Source: Pseudomonas denitrificans (nom. rej.) (GTDB taxonomy: Bacteria; Pseudomonadota; Gammaproteobacteria; Pseudomonadales; Pseudomonadaceae). Taken from it: DNA of 64,000 bases. The notes beneath the pieces were generated by a model. The model was given only the letters and a program-made list of their open reading frames with translations, had not been told where the DNA came from and ran no database searches. Below, one piece after another: positions 55,464 to 64,000 of this stretch; position 1 is the first letter of the stretch, and each line of letters begins with the position of its first letter. The translations under genes and the position numbers were made by a program. The DNA lies in NCBI RefSeq assembly GCF_008807415.1, contig NZ_CP043626.1:1054001-1118000 (forward strand), given 5' to 3'.

Positions 55464-56480
55464 CTAGAGGCTCAGGTCGAGGGCGTCCTCCCCGAGCGTG
55501 ATCTCACCCGAATACTCATCGGCCATGCCGCTGACGAACATGCGTCGGGCGAGGAAGTTGTCCGGGGCGGGAATCAGGTGGGTAAGCAGCAGGTGGCGCA
55601 CCCCGGCACGCTGGGCCATGCGCGCCAGCTCCAGGGTGTCGGCGTGGTAGTCGAGCACGCGCACGGCCTGCGCGCCGCGATCCGGCTGCCCGGTGCGTTC
55701 CAGCGCGGCGGCGCCTTCGCGGACCAGGTGGGCGTTGATCGCCTCGTGCACCACCAGGTCGGCATCGCGCATGGCCTGGAGATAGCGCTCGCTGACGCGG
55801 GTGTCGCCGCTGATGAACAGCTTCTTGCCCTGGTAGTGCAGTACGTAGCCGTAGGCCGGTTCCACCGGGTGGTGATCGACACGGTAGGCGTCGATGGTCA
55901 CCCCGCCTTGGTCATAGACACGCACCGACTCCAGCCCCTCGACGATCTCCACCCGGCGCGGCTCGGCGAACGCCAGCTGCTGGTTGGTCGGCGGCAGGGC
56001 GTGGGCGCTGCGGTAACCGGCGTCCTGGGCGTAGGCCATGGCCAGACCTTCGACGACCTGCTCGACGCCGGGCGGGCCGTAGACCAGGAAGGGCGTCTGC
56101 CGGCCGTAGATCCAGCTGTGGTTGATCAGCGCGCCGAGGCCATTGAAATGGTCGGAATGCCAGTGGGTGATAAACACCTGGTTCAGCGCCTGCACCGGCA
56201 CGTGATTGGTCTCCAGGTTGCGCATGGCGTTTTCGCCGGCATCGAAGAGGAACAGTCGACCGCCGGCAGCCACCAGGGTGCAGGCCTGGCCACGGGTAGC
56301 GTTGACCTGCGGCGTGCCGGTGCCGCAGAGGATGACGCGGATGGCGTTGCCGCCCTGGATCAGGGACTGGTCGGTGTGGTCCTTGACCATCGTATCCAGG
56401 GCCGCGTGCTGGATGCGTTCGCAGCCGGGCAGGGCGAGGACGAGCAGCAGAGCAAGGGCTCGGGGCAGTCGGGGGCGCAT
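55464..56480 (-). CDS. MBL-fold metallo-hydrolase, predicted lipoprotein
   Basis: A 338-residue metallo-beta-lactamase-fold protein with an N-terminal signal and lipobox (ALALLLVLALPGC, acylated Cys near residue 20). The metal motif is ITHWHSDHFNG (HxHxDH), with further ligands in GDTRVSERYL and the C-terminal HLIPAPDN region. It resembles ribonuclease Z/arylsulfatase-like members, which hydrolyse phosphate, sulfate or ester bonds. In this cluster it might release a phenol from an ester or lactone at the cell envelope; that is inference. AAnAAnAA at 56499-56506 upstream. Confidence 0.82.
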   Translation of the reverse strand: MRPRLPRALALLLVLALPGCERIQHAALDTMVKDHTDQSLIQGGNAIRVILCGTGTPQVNATRGQACTLVAAGGRLFLFDAGENAMRNLETNHVPVQALNQVFITHWHSDHFNGLGALINHSWIYGRQTPFLVYGPPGVEQVVEGLAMAYAQDAGYRSAHALPPTNQQLAFAEPRRVEIVEGLESVRVYDQGGVTIDAYRVDHHPVEPAYGYVLHYQGKKLFISGDTRVSERYLQAMRDADLVVHEAINAHLVREGAAALERTGQPDRGAQAVRVLDYHADTLELARMAQRAGVRHLLLTHLIPAPDNFLARRMFVSGMADEYSGEITLGEDALDLSL

Positions 56481-56539
56481 GGCACTTCCTTCGTTTTATT
56501 GTTGTTTCGGGTGCGAGCGAGGCGGTGGTGCGATTGGTC

Positions 56540-58441
56540 TCAGCCGTGCCAGTCCACCGCGAAGCTGTAGCGGCCCAGCGCGCGGGCCAGTTCATCGCGT
56601 CCGGTGCCGGCGCGAACCTGCGCCACCAGCCCGCGACGGGCGTCCTGCACCACCTCCACGGCGATGCCGGCCAGACCCTGGTTGTCCGCTTCCTGGTGGA
56701 TCACCCGAGCGATCTCGCGTTGCTGCAATGCGGGCTTGAAAATCTTGCCCACCGGCGTGACCGGCAGGGCGTCGAGAATCTCGATGCGCTTGGGCACCGC
56801 GGCGCGTTCGCTGATCCGCTGGTTGGCGAAGTCCAGCAGCGCGGCGCTGTCGGTACGCTGGCCGGCGGCGAGCTGCACGTAGGCCACGGGAATCTCGCCG
56901 GCATGCGGATCGGGGCTGCCCACCGCGGCTACCAGAGCAACCGCCGGGTGCGCCTGCAGTGCCTCCTCGATCTGCTTCGGGTCGATGTTGTGGCCACCGC
57001 GGATGATCAGTTCCTTCTTGCGCCCGGTGAGCCAGAAGTAGCCCTGGGCGTCCTGTCGCCCGAGGTCGCCGGTGTTCAGCCAGCGCTGTCCGCCGATGTC
57101 GATCCACAGGCCCTTGTTGTGGCTGTCGTCGAGGTAGCCGAGGAAGACGTTCGGGCCGTGGATGGCGATCACCCCGACTTCGTCGGCTTCGGCGTCGCGC
57201 AGATAGTCGCCGTGGTCATCGAGGATCACCGCACGCATGCCCTGGTAGGCCAGGCGCAGCCCGATGGAGCCGATCGGGCGCTCGCCGTCGGGCGGGTTGC
57301 TCGACGAGACGCAGGCGCCTTCGGTCAGGCCGTAGCCTTCGAGGATACGCACGCCTACCACGCGCTCGAACTCGCGGAACAGTTCCACCGGCATAGGCGC
57401 GGCGCCGCACAGCGCGTACTGCAGGCTGGACAGGTCATGGTTGGCGACCGGTTGTTGCAGGAGTGCCGAATAGACGGTTGGCACGCCGGAGAAGAAGTTG
57501 ATGCCAAAGTGCTGGACCATCGCCCAGAACGCCGGAATCACCCCCTCGCCGCGATAGCCCTGGGGCGTGCCGATGATTACCCGGTCGCCATGGGTCCAGG
57601 GCATCAGCCCGGTCACCAGCTGGCCGTTGACGTGGAACAGCGGCAGCCCGCAGAAGATTACCTGGCCGCTCTGGCGTGGCTGCATGTTGGCGGCCATGGC
57701 CCAGGCGTTGAAGACTTCCGAGCCGTGGCTGCGCTTGGCGATCTTCGGCAGACCGGTGGTGCCTCCGGTGCAGAAATAGGAAGAGGGCTCCTCCGCGCGG
57801 ATCACCCGGCCGCTGCTGAGCTGCTTGCCATTCTCGCGGCGCATCAGGCGGCGCAGGTCGTGGATGCGCAGGCGCGGGTGGCGAGCGCGTTCGCGCCGGG
57901 CCATCCAGCGCAGCGCGAGAGACGCCACGCTGCCGACGTAGGGCGCCATGCTCACCCAGAGCACATCGCGCACCCCGGGCAAGCTGTCGAGTTGGCTGGC
58001 CAGTTTGGGCCACAGGTCGCTGCCGGGTGTCGGCGCCAGGGTCACTACCAGCCGAGCATTGGCGGCACGCAGCAGGTCGCCGATCTGCGCGGCTTCCAGC
58101 AGCGGGTTGATCGCCAGGACGATGCCTGCGGCCTCGCCGCCCCAAATGACGAAATGGGTCTCCGGCAGGTTCGGCAGGAGGAAGGCGACCACGTCCTTCG
58201 GCCCGACGCCAAGCCGATGGAAGGCGTTGGCGGCGCGGGTGATGTCGGCGAACAGCTCGGCGTAGGTCCAGTCGTGGGTACGGCGGAAATCCTTTGCTTC
58301 GAGGAAGAAGCTCAGCGCCGTTGCCTGGCCGTGCTGCGCGGTGCAGCGACGCAGGGCCTCATAGGTGCTGGCGGGCAGTTCGCGACGGGACAGCGGTACG
58401 CTCTCCAGTGCCTGGATGTCGGCGAGGGTCTGCACGGCCAT
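56540..58441 (-). CDS. AMP-dependent acyl-CoA synthetase
   Basis: A 633-residue adenylate-forming ligase. The P-loop YFCTGGTTGLPKIAKRSH, the A5 motif EGYGLTEGACVSS, the hinge WLNTGDLGRQDAQGYFWLTGRKKELIIRGGHNIDPKQIEEAL and the C-terminal catalytic Lys in PVTPVGKIFKPAL are intact. It activates a carboxylic acid as CoA thioester; closest in form to medium/long-chain fatty or aromatic acid ligases. Its ATG overlaps the stop of the FAH gene by 1 base (TGATG). It may act on the side-chain acid released by ring cleavage. Confidence 0.9.
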   Translation of the reverse strand: MAVQTLADIQALESVPLSRRELPASTYEALRRCTAQHGQATALSFFLEAKDFRRTHDWTYAELFADITRAANAFHRLGVGPKDVVAFLLPNLPETHFVIWGGEAAGIVLAINPLLEAAQIGDLLRAANARLVVTLAPTPGSDLWPKLASQLDSLPGVRDVLWVSMAPYVGSVASLALRWMARRERARHPRLRIHDLRRLMRRENGKQLSSGRVIRAEEPSSYFCTGGTTGLPKIAKRSHGSEVFNAWAMAANMQPRQSGQVIFCGLPLFHVNGQLVTGLMPWTHGDRVIIGTPQGYRGEGVIPAFWAMVQHFGINFFSGVPTVYSALLQQPVANHDLSSLQYALCGAAPMPVELFREFERVVGVRILEGYGLTEGACVSSSNPPDGERPIGSIGLRLAYQGMRAVILDDHGDYLRDAEADEVGVIAIHGPNVFLGYLDDSHNKGLWIDIGGQRWLNTGDLGRQDAQGYFWLTGRKKELIIRGGHNIDPKQIEEALQAHPAVALVAAVGSPDPHAGEIPVAYVQLAAGQRTDSAALLDFANQRISERAAVPKRIEILDALPVTPVGKIFKPALQQREIARVIHQEADNQGLAGIAVEVVQDARRGLVAQVRAGTGRDELARALGRYSFAVDWHG

Positions 58442-59394
58442 CAGGCTTGCTCCACCACACGGTTGCGCTGCACGCCCAGGTCGATCACGCCGTCGGCGCT
58501 ACGGATGCTGGCTTCGACCAGATCGCCGGCCTTGAGGTACTGGCTACGCCCCGCCTGCGTCTTGAGGAAGGCTTTCCACTTGATGTGCTCGGGTAGCAGC
58601 GCGGCGATGCGCTGCTTGGCTGGCGAGGGGACCGACAGTGCGCAACCGGCCGGCGTGCCGGTGGCGATCAGGTCGCCGGCGGCGAAGTCCTGCACGCCGG
58701 ACAGCTCACTCAGAGTCTCCGCCGGGCCGTGCACGAGGTTGGCGGTGCTGTCGCTCTGGCGCACTTCGCCGTTGACCGTCAGGCGCAGCTGCAGATCCTT
58801 CAGGTAACGCATGTCGTTCTTCTGCAGCAGGCACAGGTACGGGCCGACCGGGCCGAAGGTGCGGAAGCTCTTGCCCTTGTAGAACTGCATCTGCGGGATC
58901 TGGATATCCCGCGCCGAGTAGTCATTGACGATGACCACGCCAGCGATGAACTCGTGCAGGTTGGCGTCGCTCACCGCGACCTTGCCAGTGATCTCGCGGC
59001 GCAGCACCAGGCCCAGTTCGATCTCGTAGTCGAGGAAGCGTACCTGGCGCGGTTTGATCAGGTCGCTGTCGGCAGCGACGATGCAGCTCTGCGCCTTGGT
59101 GAAAATCATGTTGAAGTGCTTGGCGTCCGGGTCCATGCCCGACTCGATCATGTGCTGGCGGTAGTTGGCGCCCTGGCAGACGAACTGCTGGTCGCGGGTG
59201 ATCGGCGATAGCAGCTTCACCGCATCCAGCGCCAGTTCGTCGCCGCGCAGCTCACTCAATTCCTTGATCTGCACCTGACGGATCAGCTCGCCGGTGCTGA
59301 CGTAGCGGCCGGGCAGGGGGCTGATGCGTCCCTGGCGCAGCACGCCCCAGCGGGTTTCGTTCTGGTGTTCGAAGCGGACAAGGTGCACGGGCAT
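58441..59394 (-). CDS. Fumarylacetoacetate hydrolase-family protein
   Basis: A 317-residue FAH-fold hydrolase. The metal-binding acidic triad is in DYEIELGLVLRREI and the later IVNDYSARDIQ; ATGTPAGCALS is the conserved C-terminal turn. This family cleaves beta-diketone or hydrates/tautomerises dienoates in aromatic meta-cleavage pathways, which fits the position after an extradiol-dioxygenase-like gene. AGGAG precedes the ATG. AAnAAnAA at 59439-59446. Confidence 0.88.
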   Translation of the reverse strand: MPVHLVRFEHQNETRWGVLRQGRISPLPGRYVSTGELIRQVQIKELSELRGDELALDAVKLLSPITRDQQFVCQGANYRQHMIESGMDPDAKHFNMIFTKAQSCIVAADSDLIKPRQVRFLDYEIELGLVLRREITGKVAVSDANLHEFIAGVVIVNDYSARDIQIPQMQFYKGKSFRTFGPVGPYLCLLQKNDMRYLKDLQLRLTVNGEVRQSDSTANLVHGPAETLSELSGVQDFAAGDLIATGTPAGCALSVPSPAKQRIAALLPEHIKWKAFLKTQAGRSQYLKAGDLVEASIRSADGVIDLGVQRNRVVEQA

Positions 59395-59469
59395 GGGGGC
59401 GACTCCTGGTACTGCTGTGGGCCGCGTCGGGGCGGCGATTGTTGTTGTGCTGTTGGTGGTGCAGCGGGC

Positions 59470-60561
59470 CTAGCCGAACATCCGCGCCAGGGTGATCAGC
59501 TTGCGCAGCGTCAGGTCCGGGCTGTGCCGCAGGTTGTGCAGCAGGATGCGCAGCTTCTGCAGGTTCATTGCCGGCTTGGTAAAACTCTTGGGCATGCGCT
59601 GGCCCCATTGCGACATGGCCTCGGGGCTGACGCCGTGCAGTCCGGTGGGGCGCTCGGCGGTGAACAGGTCGCCGTCGCAGTAGTGCTCGTGCTTGTCGCC
59701 CCAGGGGTCCTGCCAGTAATCGAAGATCTGGCTGCCGAGGATGTGCCGGCCGATACCCCAGGCATGCTTCCAGCCGCGTTCGCGCAGCACCCGCTGACCC
59801 ATGCCGACGGCGTCGGCATCCACTACTTCGTAGGCGCTGTGGCTGTAGGCCGCCATGAAGCCCTGGGCCAGTGCCAGGGTGTGGTGGTCGGCGGGTGTGT
59901 CGCCCAGGTCCAGCCGCAGGAAGGCTACCGCCGGGGAGCCATCGGGCAGCACCTGCACATCGCTGGGAATCAGGCCGAAATGCTCGGTGTACCAGCCGGC
60001 GGTGGCCTGGTAGTCGGCCACTTCGAGCACCACGTGGCCGAGCTTGATGATGTCCGGCGGCTCCACGGGCGGGCGCTGGGTGGCGTTGATCCGCGGTGCG
60101 TCGTCGACCTGGTTCAGCGGCAGCGCCGGGCGATGTGCCAGTTCGCTGGCCGGCTGCTGGCCGTGGATTGCCTCGACGACGAAGCCGGAAGGGTCGCGCA
60201 GGCTGAGGGATTCGCCGCCACCGGGAGTATTGAGCTTCTCGATCGGTGAGGCGCCCGGCAGGCGTGCCAGCCGTTGCAGGTCCTCGCGCGATTCCACGGC
60301 CAGGCCGAAGCCGACGAAGCGCGCCTGTGCCGCCTGTTGCACCCGATAGCAGTAGGGCGCCGGGCCGGTGCCGCGCAGATAGAGACAGTCGGCATCGCGG
60401 CGCGCCAGGGTCAGGCCGAAGTCGCCAAGAAAGCGTTCGGCCTGCTCCAGATCCGGGCGCTCGAAGATCAGGTGCGCCAGCGCGCGGGCCTTCACCGTCG
60501 GCTGCGGATGGCGCGCCGGCTGCGGCGTCGCCAGAGAAGTAGAGGAGTGCTGACGGCTCAT
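59470..60561 (-). CDS. Two-domain VOC protein, extradiol (catechol 2,3-type) dioxygenase-like
   Basis: A 363-residue type I extradiol-dioxygenase-like protein. The N-terminal VOC domain spans about 25-135. In the C-terminal domain the candidate Fe(II) ligands are His in KLGHVVLEVADYQATAGWYTEHFGL, His in DHHTLALAQGFMAAYSHSAYEV and Glu in WGDKHEHYCDGDLF. The family cleaves catechol- or hydroxyquinol-type rings between or beside hydroxyls. The Shine-Dalgarno GGAG is followed by AACAACAAA then ATG, an AAnAAnAA site inside the ribosome-binding region. First structural gene after the regulator. Confidence 0.87.
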   Translation of the reverse strand: MSRQHSSTSLATPQPARHPQPTVKARALAHLIFERPDLEQAERFLGDFGLTLARRDADCLYLRGTGPAPYCYRVQQAAQARFVGFGLAVESREDLQRLARLPGASPIEKLNTPGGGESLSLRDPSGFVVEAIHGQQPASELAHRPALPLNQVDDAPRINATQRPPVEPPDIIKLGHVVLEVADYQATAGWYTEHFGLIPSDVQVLPDGSPAVAFLRLDLGDTPADHHTLALAQGFMAAYSHSAYEVVDADAVGMGQRVLRERGWKHAWGIGRHILGSQIFDYWQDPWGDKHEHYCDGDLFTAERPTGLHGVSPEAMSQWGQRMPKSFTKPAMNLQKLRILLHNLRHSPDLTLRKLITLARMFG

Positions 60562-60640
60562 GTTTGTTGTTCTCCGTGGCTTTCGTCAGGCAAGGCTTCG
60601 CCATCGCCCCTGAAAAGGAACGTTGGCAGGTTCGGGTGGA

Positions 60641-61255
60641 TCAGTCCGCGGGTGGCAGCACCGGCAGCTCACCGGTGGACAGGCTGCGCGCTTCCTCCGG
60701 TGCCACGCCGAGCGCGCGCAGGGTCAGTTCCGCTGCGTCGCTGCCGGCCTGGCGCCAGGTACGGTGGCCCTCCAGGACCAGAAACATGGAGCTGAGCACG
60801 GCGCCGGCGATCATCGAGATCGCCGACGGCAGCTGCTCCTCGCGGAAGCTGTAGCGGCCGTTGGCGAGCCCGCTGAGCAGGTCGGCGGTGGGCGGCCCGA
60901 ACCACATGCCGCGCAGCGATTCCTCGCTCATCGAGAAGCGGCTGATGAAGGCGCCCCAGTGCGGTTCCTCGTGGGCCCGGCGGACGAAGAAGCGCATGCC
61001 GTTGGCCAGGCGCAGGGCCGGGTCCGAGGTCTCGCCGAAGCTCTTCACCACGCGCTGGTGCATCTCCGCCGCCAGGTGGCTGGCCACGTGCTGGAAGAGG
61101 TCGTCGATCGACTGCAGGTTGTTGTAGATGGTGCCCCGGGCCACACCGGCCTCCTGCGCCAGATCGCTGATGTTCACCTGGCTGGCGCCCTTCTCGGCGA
61201 ACAGGCGCAGGGCGGCCTGATGGATGCGGCGTTGTACGGGGTTGAGGGTTTCCAT
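60641..61255 (-). CDS. TetR-family transcriptional regulator
   Basis: A 204-residue TetR. The N-terminal helix-turn-helix reads METLNPVQRRIHQAALRLFAEKGASQVNISDLAQEAGVARGTIYNNLQSIDDLF; the remaining helices form the ligand pocket. It is the first gene of the minus-strand cluster, divergent from the two hydroxylases. Operators are present in front of both, so autoregulated repression of both directions is likely, released by a pathway phenol or intermediate. Confidence 0.92.
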   Translation of the reverse strand: METLNPVQRRIHQAALRLFAEKGASQVNISDLAQEAGVARGTIYNNLQSIDDLFQHVASHLAAEMHQRVVKSFGETSDPALRLANGMRFFVRRAHEEPHWGAFISRFSMSEESLRGMWFGPPTADLLSGLANGRYSFREEQLPSAISMIAGAVLSSMFLVLEGHRTWRQAGSDAAELTLRALGVAPEEARSLSTGELPVLPPAD

Positions 61256-61287
61256 GAAGAAATGGCTCCAAGGTCAAGCTTGGAGCG

Positions 61288-61316
61288 ATTGAACACTTGC
61301 GTTCAAAATAAGTCAA
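61288..61316 (-). promoter_or_regulatory. TetR operator 1 and minus-strand promoter
   Basis: TTGAACACTTGCGTTCAA (61289-61306) is an imperfect 18-base palindrome. It lies between a minus-strand -35 (TTGACT, 61311-61316) and -10 (TTCAAT, 61288-61293) at 17-base spacing, so bound TetR would block the regulator's own promoter. Confidence 0.75.
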
Positions 61317-61457
61317 CAGGGTCCATTGGTCGTCATTTTTCCTGCTTTCTCCTCGGTTTCTTCCGACTTCCGGGCCTATCCAGTACGGCGGCGGTGCTCT
61401 GGAAAGGCTCTGGCCGGCGGGTTTGGTTAGGCAATTTGAATCAAAACTGATCTCCAG

Positions 61458-61487
61458 TTGACTGAATTGAACACTAGTGTTCAAAAT
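61458..61487 (+). promoter_or_regulatory. TetR operator 2 and plus-strand promoter
   Basis: TTGAACACTAGTGTTCAA (61467-61484) is a perfect 18-base palindrome matching operator 1 except at its centre. It fills the gap between a -35 (TTGACT, 61458-61463) and a -10 (CAAAAT, 61482-61487) with an 18-base spacer, upstream of the first hydroxylase gene. Confidence 0.78.
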
Positions 61488-61518
61488 GATTCGGCGATGT
61501 CTTCTCCTGGAGCAATCA

Positions 61519-63144
61519 ATGCAACAGTCCACAACAACAACGACAACCTGTGACGTGATCATCGTCGGCCTCGGCCCCACCGGGGCGGTACTGGCCAACC
61601 TGCTGGGCCGCTATGGCTGGTCGGTGATCGGCCTGGAGCGCGACGAGGACCTTTACTATGCCCCGCGTGCCGTGCACTTCGACGACGAGATCATGCGCAT
61701 CTTCCAGTCCGCTGGCCTGGCCGACGACATCGGCCGCACCAGCGAGTCGTTCACCGACATGGAAATCATCCTGCGCCCCGGTCGCAAGCCGGTGACCCGC
61801 TCGCGCATCGGCAGCCAGGACCGCCGCTACGGCCATCCCGGCGCCTGGTGGTTCCACCAGCCGACCCTGGAACGGCATTTCCACGACGGGCTCAAGCGCT
61901 ACCCCAATATCACCTCGGTGTACGGCTGCCGCGTCACCGGCGTCGAGCAGGATGCCGAAGGTGTGCGCGCCACCGCCGTGCAGCGGGACGGCCGCGAGCG
62001 GGTGTTTCAGGGCCGCTACCTGATCGGTTGCGATGGCGGCAAGAGCTTCGTCCGCCGCGAGGCCGGGCTGCGCCTGGAGTCAGCGGATTTCGACGAGGCC
62101 TGGGTGGTCGTCGATACCAAGACGCGCTCCGGCGAGAAGGATGCGTTGCTGCCGGCCAACCACTCGCAGGTGTGCAACCCGGCGCAGCCGGTGACTTACG
62201 TGCCGATGGCCGGCCCGTACTACGAATGGCAGTTCATGGTCACCGGCGGCAAGTCCGAGCGCGAGGCCACTGATCCCTACCTGGTGCGCCAGCAGCTGCG
62301 CGACTTCGTCGACCTCGACAAGATCGAGATCACCCGCATCGCCTACTACAAGTTCCACGGCCTGTGGGCCAACGACTGGCGCAACGGCCGGATCATCCTC
62401 GCCGGCGACTCGGCGCACCAGATGCCGCCGTTCCTCGGCCAGGGCATGTGCTCGGGTGTGCGCGATGCCAGCAGCCTGTGCTGGCGCCTGGACATGGTGC
62501 TGCGCGGGGCCGCGCAGGAGAAACTGTTCGACGACTACGAGGCCGAGCGCTCGGCCCACGTGCGCGAAATCATCAACGGCGCGATGTTCCTCGGCAACGT
62601 CATCCAGACCCGCCACCGCGGCGTGGCCTTCCTGCGCGACTGGCTGCTGTTCCGCATCGCCGGGATGCTGCCTTTCGCCAACAAGGCGTTCAACGAGCGC
62701 GCCAACCGCAAGAAGCCGCTGGCTGCCGGCTTCTGCGGCTGGGGGCATCGGCTGTCGGGCCACCTCGCGCTGCAGCCGAAGGTGCTGCGGGAGGAGGAGG
62801 GCGAGCGGGTGCTGCTCGACGAAGCCTTGGGTCACGGCTTTGCCTTGCTCGCCCGGCGCGGCTGCCTCGATAGCCAGCACGCGCATCTGGAGCGGCTGGC
62901 GCAACAGGTGGACCTGCGCGTGCTGGAGTTCGCCGAAGACCCGACCAGCCCGGTGCTGGGCGACCCCACCGGCGCGCTGCAGGACTGGTTTGACGAAGCC
63001 GACATGGACTTCGTGCTGATCCGCCCCGACCGCTATGTCTTCGATGCCGGCCACGCCGACCAGCTGGGCCGCGTCGCCGAGCGCTTCCTCGCCGGCCTGT
63101 CGCTGGTCCGCCACAGCAACCAGACCCAAGGAGTGGCGGCATGA
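61519..63144 (+). CDS. FAD-dependent aromatic hydroxylase, MhpA type (first of two)
   Basis: A 541-residue class A flavin monooxygenase. FAD motif VIIVGLGPTGAVLANLLGRYGW; DG motif YLIGCDGGKSFVRREAGL; GD motif GRIILAGDSAHQMPPFLGQGMCSGVRDASSLCWRLDMVL, the signature of MhpA (3-(3-hydroxyphenyl)propionate 2-hydroxylase). It should hydroxylate a phenol ortho or para with NAD(P)H and O2. The frame opens at 61477; the ATG at 61519 has CTGGAG 6 bases before it, and the earlier ATGs lie before the predicted transcription start. An AAnAAnAA motif sits at codons 5-8. Confidence 0.9.
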   Translation: MQQSTTTTTTCDVIIVGLGPTGAVLANLLGRYGWSVIGLERDEDLYYAPRAVHFDDEIMRIFQSAGLADDIGRTSESFTDMEIILRPGRKPVTRSRIGSQDRRYGHPGAWWFHQPTLERHFHDGLKRYPNITSVYGCRVTGVEQDAEGVRATAVQRDGRERVFQGRYLIGCDGGKSFVRREAGLRLESADFDEAWVVVDTKTRSGEKDALLPANHSQVCNPAQPVTYVPMAGPYYEWQFMVTGGKSEREATDPYLVRQQLRDFVDLDKIEITRIAYYKFHGLWANDWRNGRIILAGDSAHQMPPFLGQGMCSGVRDASSLCWRLDMVLRGAAQEKLFDDYEAERSAHVREIINGAMFLGNVIQTRHRGVAFLRDWLLFRIAGMLPFANKAFNERANRKKPLAAGFCGWGHRLSGHLALQPKVLREEEGERVLLDEALGHGFALLARRGCLDSQHAHLERLAQQVDLRVLEFAEDPTSPVLGDPTGALQDWFDEADMDFVLIRPDRYVFDAGHADQLGRVAERFLAGLSLVRHSNQTQGVAA

Positions 63145-64000
63145 TCGACACCCCCGTTCTCATCAGCGGCGCCGGTCCGGTCGGCCTGACCCTGGCGCTC
63201 AACCTCAGCCGCCTGGGCATTCGCTCGGTGCTGCTCAACGATCGCCGGGAGACCACCACGCATCCCAAGCTGGACGTGGTGAACTGCCGCTCGATGGAAA
63301 TCTTCCGCCAGTTGGGCCTGGCCGAGCGCATCCGCGCGGCCGGCAACCCGGTCGACGCCAACCAGTACTCGGCAATGGCGGCGTCGGCCAACGGGCCGTT
63401 CTACAGCGTGATGGCGGACCGTCACCTCATCTACCAGCCGGTCAGCCAGGCCGAACAGGCCATCCGCGCCTGCCGCGACGGCAGCCTGCCGCTGGAGTCG
63501 ATGCAGCGAATCGCGCAGATGCACCTGGAGCCGGTGCTGATGGCCGAGGTGCAAGCTGACCCGAACATCGAGCTGCGCATGGGCTGGCGCCTGTACGGCT
63601 TCGAGCAGGGCTCTACCGGCGTGGTGGCGATGGCCCACGAAGTGGATAGCGGCGAGGCGCAGCAGTTCTTCGCCCAGTACCTGATCGGCTGCGACGGCCC
63701 CAACAGCCGCGTGCGCAACTTCCTCAACATCGATTACGACGGCACCCGCGACCTTGTCGGCGAGCTGTTCATCATCCACCTGCGCTCCGACGAGATCGCT
63801 GGATTGTTTCCGAACAACCAGCCTTACTGGCACACTTGGCTGACCCGGCCGGGTTTTGCCGGGCTGCTGGTATCGCCGGATGCCAGCCGCAACGACTACG
63901 TGCTGCACCGGCCCTTTGCTCCGCGCCCCGGCGAGTCGCTGGAGAGCGTGGTGGACGCTGCCCTCGGCACCCGGCTGCGCTATGAGATCGTCCAGTCCGG
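63141..64000 (+). CDS. FAD-dependent aromatic hydroxylase, second of two (partial, runs off the window)
   Basis: The first 286 residues of a second class A flavin monooxygenase: FAD motif VLISGAGPVGLTLALNLSRLGI, DG motif YLIGCDGPNSRVRNFLNI, and LNDRRETTTHPKLDVVNCRSMEIFRQLGL near the start. Related to phenol/2,4-dichlorophenol and MhpA-type hydroxylases. The ATG overlaps the previous stop (ATGA), with AAGGAG upstream, so the two hydroxylases are coupled and may introduce successive hydroxyl groups. The GD motif should lie beyond the window end. Confidence 0.9.
   Translation, partial: MIDTPVLISGAGPVGLTLALNLSRLGIRSVLLNDRRETTTHPKLDVVNCRSMEIFRQLGLAERIRAAGNPVDANQYSAMAASANGPFYSVMADRHLIYQPVSQAEQAIRACRDGSLPLESMQRIAQMHLEPVLMAEVQADPNIELRMGWRLYGFEQGSTGVVAMAHEVDSGEAQQFFAQYLIGCDGPNSRVRNFLNIDYDGTRDLVGELFIIHLRSDEIAGLFPNNQPYWHTWLTRPGFAGLLVSPDASRNDYVLHRPFAPRPGESLESVVDAALGTRLRYEIVQS

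Overview
The window is GC-rich, tightly packed chromosomal DNA from a Pseudomonas. The gene content points to the P. aeruginosa / nitroreducens / citronellolis side of the genus: the order gltA | sdhCDAB-sucAB-lpdG-sucCD | braB, with a START-domain protein and a 3-hydroxyisobutyrate-dehydrogenase-like gene just upstream, resembles P. aeruginosa. Pseudomonas-type REP elements are scattered between genes. I see no tRNA, rRNA, CRISPR array, insertion sequence or phage gene. Species assignment is inference.

Layout. 1-4005: end of tamA and all of tamB (outer-membrane protein assembly). 4117-13406: mixed genes, namely an MgtA-type Mg2+ P-type ATPase, a solute-binding protein, a small SNase-like protein, an aldo/keto reductase divergent from a LysR regulator, an alpha/beta hydrolase, a coiled-coil protein, a VOC protein and a small membrane protein. 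13542-24567: a minus-strand organosulfur locus with two MetIQ-type permease/binding-protein sets but one MetN ATPase, two DszA/SnaA-type flavin monooxygenases and three SfnB/DszC-type acyl-CoA-dehydrogenase-fold oxidoreductases. 25009-36400: assorted genes, including a YbaK deacylase, YCII and PhnB-like proteins, an AraC regulator divergent from an amidohydrolase-CobW pair, ppnP, an exonuclease, and a GH31 enzyme related to sulfoquinovosidases. 36525-50256: START protein, gltA on the minus strand, and the nine-gene TCA cluster on the plus strand, with clear divergent sigma-70 promoters. 50739: braB.

52129-64000 (continuing past the window): a catabolic cluster with two MhpA-type flavin hydroxylases on the plus strand. 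Divergent from them, on the minus strand, are a TetR regulator, a two-domain VOC extradiol-dioxygenase-like protein, a FAH-family hydrolase, an acyl-CoA synthetase, an MBL-fold lipoprotein, and the DUF1302/DUF1329 envelope pair. Two matching TetR operator palindromes lie in the divergent promoter region, and AAnAAnAA motifs (Hfq/Crc type) lie near several of the starts. This looks like uptake and ring cleavage of a hydrophobic phenolic compound whose identity cannot be read from the sequence.

Two genes (the aldo/keto reductase and the GH31 enzyme) show single-base frameshifts near their 5' ends. These are either sequencing errors or real lesions.
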